A stretch of 28,212 nt of DNA from an uncultured Alistipes sp. (lineage in GTDB: Bacteria > Bacteroidota > Bacteroidia > Bacteroidales > Rikenellaceae), in contig CAUDHE010000023.1 in assembly GCA_958449275.1 (NCBI GenBank), positions 1 to 28,212 on the forward strand, written 5' to 3'. The translations under genes were made by a program, and so were the position numbers. Every line of letters starts with the position of its first letter. Positions within the stretch are counted from its first letter, which is position 1. Below the pieces are notes generated by a model. That model did no database searches, was not told the origin of the DNA, and worked only from the letters and a program-made list of their open reading frames with translations. Positions 24,113 through 28,212 of this stretch are shown here, piece by piece.

Positions 24113-24403
24113 ATGGAAGTAATTATTAAGCCTGTATTGACCGAGAAAATGACGATTCAGGGCGAAAAACTGAACCGCTACGGTTTTATCGTTGACGTAA
24201 GAGCTAACAAGCTGCAAATCCGCAACGCCGTGGAGCAGATGTACAACGTCGTGGTGACGGATGTCAACACCATCCGCTGCATGGGCAAGCTGAAGAGCCG
24301 TTACACTAAGGCAGGTCTGCTGGAAGGCCGCGCCAATAACTTCAAGAAGGCTATCGTCACCTTGAAGGATGGAGATAAGATAGATTTTTACAGTAATATC
24401 TAA
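24113..24403 (+). CDS. rplW: 50S ribosomal protein uL23
   Basis: A 96-residue protein at the tunnel exit that docks trigger factor and signal recognition particle. The start EVIIKPVLTEKMT and the middle YGFIVDVRANKLQIRNAVEQ are typical. It lies 13 bp after rplD and 5 bp before rplB. It follows the normal S10-operon order. Confidence 0.98.
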   Translation: MEVIIKPVLTEKMTIQGEKLNRYGFIVDVRANKLQIRNAVEQMYNVVVTDVNTIRCMGKLKSRYTKAGLLEGRANNFKKAIVTLKDGDKIDFYSNI

Positions 24404-24408
24404 GAGAG

Positions 24409-25233
24409 ATGGCAGTAAGAAAGTTTAAGCCGGTAACAGCCGGAACGAGACATAAGATCATAGGCACTTTCGACGAGATCACCTGCTCGGTGCCTGAAAA
24501 GTCGTTGCTCAGTCCCAAGAAGAGCTCGGGCGGACGTAACAATACGGGTAAGATGACCGTGCGCTACATCGGCGGCGGCCACAAGCAGATGTATCGTAAC
24601 GTCGACTTCAAGCGCTCGAAGGACGGTATTGCCGCAACTGTAAAGACTATCGAGTACGATCCCAATCGTACCGCACGCATTGCACTCGTTGTGTATGCCG
24701 ACGGTGAGAAGAGCTACATCCTCGCTCCCAACGGATTGAAGGTAGGCCAGACCGTGATGAGCGGTGCCGGCGTGGCCCCCGAAGTGGGCAATACCTTGTT
24801 CCTGAGCGAAGTGCCTCTGGGAACCGTGGTTCACAACATAGAACTCTACCCGGGTCAGGGCGCCGCGATGGCTCGTTCTGCCGGTTCGTACGCTCAGCTT
24901 TTGGCACGCGAAGGTAAATTCGCTATCATCAAGTTGCCTTCAGGCGAGACTCGTATGGTACTCGTAACTTGCCGCGCCACGGTAGGCGTGGTGTCGAACG
25001 TCGATCACAACCTCGAAAGCTCGGGTAAAGCAGGTCGCAGCCGTTGGCAGGGCCGCCGTCCCCGCAACCGCGGTGTGGTTATGAACCCCGTCGATCACCC
25101 GATGGGTGGTGGCGAAGGCCGCGCTTCGGGAGGTCACCCGCGTTCGCGCAAGGGATTGTTGGCTAAGGGTTATAAGACTCGCAACCCGAAGAAGACGACC
25201 TCTAAGTTCATTATTTCAAAGAAGAAAAAATAA
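24409..25233 (+). CDS. rplB: 50S ribosomal protein uL2
   Basis: A 274-residue protein needed for subunit association and peptidyl transfer. The start AVRKFKPVTAGTRHK, the OB-fold and SH3-like domains, and the C-terminal GVVMNPVDHPMGGGEGRAS with the conserved histidine are intact. The basic tail ends SKFIISKKKK. Spacing to rpsS is 16 bp. Confidence 0.99.
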   Translation: MAVRKFKPVTAGTRHKIIGTFDEITCSVPEKSLLSPKKSSGGRNNTGKMTVRYIGGGHKQMYRNVDFKRSKDGIAATVKTIEYDPNRTARIALVVYADGEKSYILAPNGLKVGQTVMSGAGVAPEVGNTLFLSEVPLGTVVHNIELYPGQGAAMARSAGSYAQLLAREGKFAIIKLPSGETRMVLVTCRATVGVVSNVDHNLESSGKAGRSRWQGRRPRNRGVVMNPVDHPMGGGEGRASGGHPRSRKGLLAKGYKTRNPKKTTSKFIISKKKK

Positions 25234-25249
25234 TTAAAAGAGTATCATA

Positions 25250-25519
25250 ATGAGCCGTTCATTAAAAAAAGGACCATTCATCGACCCCAAGCTGGAGGCG
25301 AAAGTCGTAGCTCAGGCCGAGGGTAACAAGAAAACCGTCATCAAGACATGGTCGCGAGCAAGTATGATTTCGCCCGACTTCGTAGGTCAGACGATCGCTG
25401 TTCACAACGGAAATAAGTTCATTCCCGTTTACGTAACCGAGAATATGGTGGGTCACAAATTGGGCGAGTTCGCTCCCACCCGCAATTTCCGCGGTCATGC
25501 AGGTAACAAGAAAAAATAG
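25250..25519 (+). CDS. rpsS: 30S ribosomal protein uS19
   Basis: An 89-residue head protein that bridges to the A-site finger of the large subunit. The blocks SRSLKKGPFIDPKL, IKTWSRASMISPDFVGQTIA and KLGEFAPTRNFRGHAG match the family. It lies 8 bp before rplV. Confidence 0.98.
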   Translation: MSRSLKKGPFIDPKLEAKVVAQAEGNKKTVIKTWSRASMISPDFVGQTIAVHNGNKFIPVYVTENMVGHKLGEFAPTRNFRGHAGNKKK

Positions 25520-25527
25520 GAAAGACA

Positions 25528-25938
25528 ATGGGTGCAAGAAAAGCAATAAGAGCCGAGAAATTAAAGGCTGAAAAGAAGCAGAAGGCCATCGCCATCATGC
25601 GCGATTGCCCGACCTCTCCCCGCAAGATGCGCCTGGTGGCCGACATCATCCGCGGTGTGGAGATCAATAAGGCGCTGGGTATCCTTCGCTATTCGAAGAA
25701 AGAGGCATCTATCCGTTTGGAGAAGCTCCTCAAGTCGGCCATCGCCAACTGGGAGGCCAAGAACGAGGGCGAGCGTCTGGAGGATGTAACTCTCTGCGTT
25801 AAGGAGATCATGGTCGACGGCGGCCGCATGCTCAAGCGCATACAGCCCGCTCCGCAGGGTCGCGCTCACCGCATTCGCAAGCGTTCGAACCACGTGACCA
25901 TAGTAGTAGACAAAATGGTAACCGCAGAAAACAACTAA
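25528..25938 (+). CDS. rplV: 50S ribosomal protein uL22
   Basis: A 136-residue protein whose beta-hairpin lines the exit tunnel. CPTSPRKMRLVADIIRGVEI and the hairpin region GRMLKRIQPAPQGRAHRIRK are present, with no deletion of the kind linked to macrolide resistance. It is 4 bp before rpsC. Confidence 0.98.
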   Translation: MGARKAIRAEKLKAEKKQKAIAIMRDCPTSPRKMRLVADIIRGVEINKALGILRYSKKEASIRLEKLLKSAIANWEAKNEGERLEDVTLCVKEIMVDGGRMLKRIQPAPQGRAHRIRKRSNHVTIVVDKMVTAENN

Positions 25939-25942
25939 GCAA

Positions 25943-26680
25943 ATGGGACAGAAAGTAAATCCAATAGCAAACCGTCTCGGTATCATCAAGGGTTGGGATT
26001 CCAACTGGTATGGTGGTAAGGATTTCTCAGAGAAATTGGTAGAAGACGCTAAGATCCGTAAGTACTTGAATGTCCGTTTGGCCAAGGCAAGTATCTCGAA
26101 GATCATCATCGAGCGTACGCTCAAGCTGGTTACCGTAACCATCTCGACCGCACGTCCGGGTATCATCATCGGCAAGGGCGGTCAGGAGGTCGACAAATTG
26201 AAGGAGGAGCTGAAGAAGCTCACCGGCAAGGAGATTCAGATCAACATCTTCGAGGTTAAGCGCCCCGAGGTGGATGCCGTAATCGTAGCCAACAACATCG
26301 CCCGCCAGCTGGAGGGGCGCGTGTCGTACCGCCGCGCCATCAAGACCACCGTCGCTTCGACGATGCGTATGGGTGCCGAGGGTATCAAGATCCAGATTTC
26401 GGGTCGCGTTGGCGGCGCCGAAATGGCTCGCAGCGAGACCATAAAGGAGGGACGTATTCCGTTGCACACTTTCCGCGCCGACGTGGACTACTGCTTGGCC
26501 GAGGCTCTCACCAAGGTGGGTATTCTGGGTATCAAGACGTGGATCTGCCACGGCACGGTATACGGCAAGCGCGACCTGTTCGAGATTCAGGGCGCCGCTT
26601 CGCAGCAGGCCGGCAACGCCCCGCAGCATCGCGGCGGCAAGGGCGCTCCCCGCAAAAGACGTAATAACAACAGTAAGTAG
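25943..26680 (+). CDS. rpsC: 30S ribosomal protein uS3
   Basis: A 245-residue protein of the mRNA entry site with helicase role. The KH domain signature GIIIGKGGQEVDKLKEEL is clear, and the C-terminal domain contains GVGGAEMARSE-like and WICHGTVYGKRD segments. A Bacteroidota-type basic, Gln/Asn/Arg-rich tail (PQHRGGKGAPRKRRNNNSK) ends the protein. The gap to rplP is 23 bp. Confidence 0.98.
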   Translation: MGQKVNPIANRLGIIKGWDSNWYGGKDFSEKLVEDAKIRKYLNVRLAKASISKIIIERTLKLVTVTISTARPGIIIGKGGQEVDKLKEELKKLTGKEIQINIFEVKRPEVDAVIVANNIARQLEGRVSYRRAIKTTVASTMRMGAEGIKIQISGRVGGAEMARSETIKEGRIPLHTFRADVDYCLAEALTKVGILGIKTWICHGTVYGKRDLFEIQGAASQQAGNAPQHRGGKGAPRKRRNNNSK

Positions 26681-26703
26681 GACCTTTTAAGCGAAAAAAC
26701 ATT

Positions 26704-27123
26704 ATGTTACAGCCAAAAAAGACCAAATTTAGAAGAATGCAAAAGGGTCGTATGAAGGGTCTCGCTCAAAGAGGAAACCAACTTGCATACGGTTCGTTCG
26801 GAATCAAAGCACTTGAGTCTACGTGGATCACCGGTCGTCAGATCGAGGCAGCCCGTCAGGCCATTACCCGTTATATGAAGCGTGAGGGTCAGATCTGGAT
26901 CCGCATCTTCCCCGACAAACCCATCACGAAGAAGCCCGCCGAGGTACGTATGGGTAAGGGTAAGGGTAATCCCGAAGGATTCGTGGCTCCCGTTACCCCG
27001 GGACGTATCCTTTTCGAGGCCGAGGGCGTACCCTTGGAGATTGCCCAGGAGGCGCTCCGTCTGGGTGCCCAGAAGCTGCCCATTACGACCAAGTTTATCG
27101 TAAGACGCGACTACGTTGAATAA
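26704..27123 (+). CDS. rplP: 50S ribosomal protein uL16
   Basis: A 139-residue protein near the A-site tRNA elbow. The start MLQPKKTKFRRMQKGRMKG, the middle TRYMKREGQIWIRIFPDKP and MGKGKGNPEGFVAPV are family hallmarks, including the arginine region that is hydroxylated in some bacteria. It precedes rpmC by 18 bp. Confidence 0.99.
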   Translation: MLQPKKTKFRRMQKGRMKGLAQRGNQLAYGSFGIKALESTWITGRQIEAARQAITRYMKREGQIWIRIFPDKPITKKPAEVRMGKGKGNPEGFVAPVTPGRILFEAEGVPLEIAQEALRLGAQKLPITTKFIVRRDYVE

Positions 27124-27141
27124 TCCTTAAACGAGAAAGAC

Positions 27142-27336
27142 ATGAAAAGTGCTGAAATAAAGGATATGTCGGTTCAGGATCTGCAGGAGCGCATCGCCGC
27201 CGAGAAGGCTCAGCTCGCCACGCTGAAGGTGCAGCATGCCGTATCGCCGATCGAAAATCCTTCGATAATAAAGAAATCCCGCAGAGATATAGCTCGCATG
27301 CTGACGATTCTGCGTCAAAAGAACCCTAAATGTTAA
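27142..27336 (+). CDS. rpmC: 50S ribosomal protein uL29
   Basis: A 64-residue helical-hairpin protein at the tunnel exit. MKSAEIKDMSVQDLQERIAA and the second helix with KKSRRDIARMLTILRQK are typical. Its stop codon lies 8 bp before the chosen rpsQ start, consistent with coupled translation. Confidence 0.97.
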   Translation: MKSAEIKDMSVQDLQERIAAEKAQLATLKVQHAVSPIENPSIIKKSRRDIARMLTILRQKNPKC

Positions 27337-27344
27337 TTACCACT

Positions 27345-27599
27345 ATGGAAAGAAATCTTAGAAAAGAGCGTATCGGGTTGGTTGTCAGCAACAAAATGGA
27401 GAAAACCATTGTGGTTGCCGTGGCGCGTAAGGTGAAGCACCCCATCTACGGTAAGTTCGTGAACAAGACTACCAAGTTCGTAGCCGAGTGTACCGACGAG
27501 ACCGTGAAAGAGGGCGATACCGTCCGCATCATGGAGACCCGCCCTCTGAGCAAAACCAAGCGTTGGAGATTAGTACAAATCATTGAAAGAGCTAAGTAG
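27345..27599 (+). CDS. rpsQ: 30S ribosomal protein uS17
   Basis: An 84-residue OB-fold protein binding 16S rRNA early in assembly. I chose the ATG at 27345 (MERNLRKERIGLVVSNKM) because uS17 proteins normally begin close to RNLRK; the in-frame ATG at 27330 overlaps the rpmC end and would add only MLITT. Conserved segments are KMEKTIVVAVARKVKHPIYG and VRIMETRPLSKTKRWRLV. Confidence 0.97.
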   Translation: MERNLRKERIGLVVSNKMEKTIVVAVARKVKHPIYGKFVNKTTKFVAECTDETVKEGDTVRIMETRPLSKTKRWRLVQIIERAK

Positions 27600-27601
27600 T
27601 T

Positions 27602-27967
27602 ATGATACAGCAAGAAAGTAGATTAGTAGTAGCTGACAACAGCGGTGCGAAAGAGGTTCTTTGCATCCGTGTGCTTGGCGGAACGAAGCGTCGCTACGCC
27701 TCTATCGGCGATAAGATCGTCGTTGCGGTGAAGAGCGCGAGCCCTTCGGGCGACGTCAAGAAGGGCGCCGTATCGAAAGCGGTGGTGGTAAGAACGACCA
27801 AGGAGATTCGACGTGCCAACGGTTCGTACATTCGTTTCGACGACAATGCCGTAGTGCTCCTTAACAATCAGGGCGAGATGCGCGGAACCCGTATCTTCGG
27901 TCCCGTGGCCCGCGAGCTGCGCGATCAGTACATGAAGATCATCTCATTGGCACCTGAAGTATTGTAA
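27602..27967 (+). CDS. rplN: 50S ribosomal protein uL14
   Basis: A 121-residue protein of the subunit interface and a docking point for ribosome silencing factor in other bacteria. MIQQESRLVVADNSGAKEV, VLGGTKRRYASIGDKIVVAV and the C-terminal GTRIFGPVARELRDQYMKII are standard. It starts two bases after the rpsQ stop. Confidence 0.99.
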   Translation: MIQQESRLVVADNSGAKEVLCIRVLGGTKRRYASIGDKIVVAVKSASPSGDVKKGAVSKAVVVRTTKEIRRANGSYIRFDDNAVVLLNNQGEMRGTRIFGPVARELRDQYMKIISLAPEVL

Positions 27968-27987
27968 TATAAAAAACAGATTAAAAG

Positions 27988-28212
27988 ATGTCAGTCAAAT
28001 TACATATTAAGAAGGGGGATGTGGTTTACGTCAACGCGGGCGACAGCAAGGGCCAGCAGGGTAAAGTCCTGAAGGTCGACGCTGCCAAGAAGCGTGCCGT
28101 CGTCGAGGGCGTGAACATGTGCAAGAAGGCCACCAAGCCCAATGCCCAGAATCCTCAGGGTGGAATCATCGAGCAGGAGGCTCCGATTCACATCTCGAAT
28201 TTGCAGGTGCTC
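27988..28212 (+). CDS. rplX: 50S ribosomal protein uL24, cut by window end
   Basis: The first 75 codons are present. MSVKLHIKKGDVVYVNAGDS shows the KOW motif, and GKVLKVDAAKKRAVVEGVNM and PIHISNLQVL follow the family pattern. The gene order predicts rplE next. The ATG at 27988 is preceded by an A-rich leader (AGATTAAAAG). Confidence 0.97.
   Translation, partial: MSVKLHIKKGDVVYVNAGDSKGQQGKVLKVDAAKKRAVVEGVNMCKKATKPNAQNPQGGIIEQEAPIHISNLQVL

Overview
The window looks like a chromosomal piece of a GC-rich member of the Bacteroidales, with a Rikenellaceae/Alistipes-like organism as my best guess. The evidence is Bacteroidota-type promoters (TAnnTTTG at -7), weak or absent Shine-Dalgarno sequences, a carboxypeptidase-regulatory-like/TonB receptor, a BACON-domain lipoprotein, a DUF3078-like outer-membrane protein, a GH78 rhamnosidase, an EF-G2 paralog, and a str operon in which fusA is followed directly by rpsJ without tuf. 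The genus is an inference only.

Region 1 (about 1-2800) is visibly AT-richer than the rest. It holds the start of a TonB-dependent receptor reading out of the window (minus strand) and a divergent AraC-type regulator. The shared intergenic region carries two near-identical 14-nt direct repeats spaced 20 bp. A 900-bp stretch without an intact gene follows, with probable decayed coding fragments and two tandem hairpins of the same design.

Region 2 (about 2735-7249) is a minus-strand gene cluster read from 7162 down to 2801: DUF3078-like outer-membrane protein, CtpA-type S41 protease, small membrane-anchored protein, and secreted metallophosphoesterase, closed by a good terminator. It is an envelope-related set.

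Region 3 (7280-16732) is on the plus strand: endonuclease IV (nfo), endonuclease III (nth), an S41 lipoprotein protease with BACON and PDZ domains, Xaa-Pro aminopeptidase, futalosine hydrolase (mqnB), a small two-helix membrane protein, a GH78 alpha-L-rhamnosidase, and 1,4-dihydroxy-6-naphthoate synthase (mqnD). nfo and nth both act on base-excision repair intermediates. mqnB and mqnD are steps of the futalosine route to menaquinone, here separated by the rhamnosidase. A 15-bp-stem terminator separates mqnD from the convergent fusA2.

Region 4 (16753-28212) holds an EF-G paralog (fusA2, minus strand) lacking the catalytic histidine of the GTPase site. It is divergent from the ribosomal super-operon rpsL-rpsG-fusA-rpsJ-rplC-rplD-rplW-rplB-rpsS-rplV-rpsC-rplP-rpmC-rpsQ-rplN-rplX (rplX cut by the window end). 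A 164-bp gap with a strong hairpin between rpsJ and rplC breaks the otherwise tight spacing. I did not find a CRISPR array, tRNA, rRNA, transposase or an obviously new multi-gene system. The most interesting items are the EF-G2 active-site change and its promoter, the rpsJ-rplC leader-like RNA, and the structured AT-rich region near the left end.
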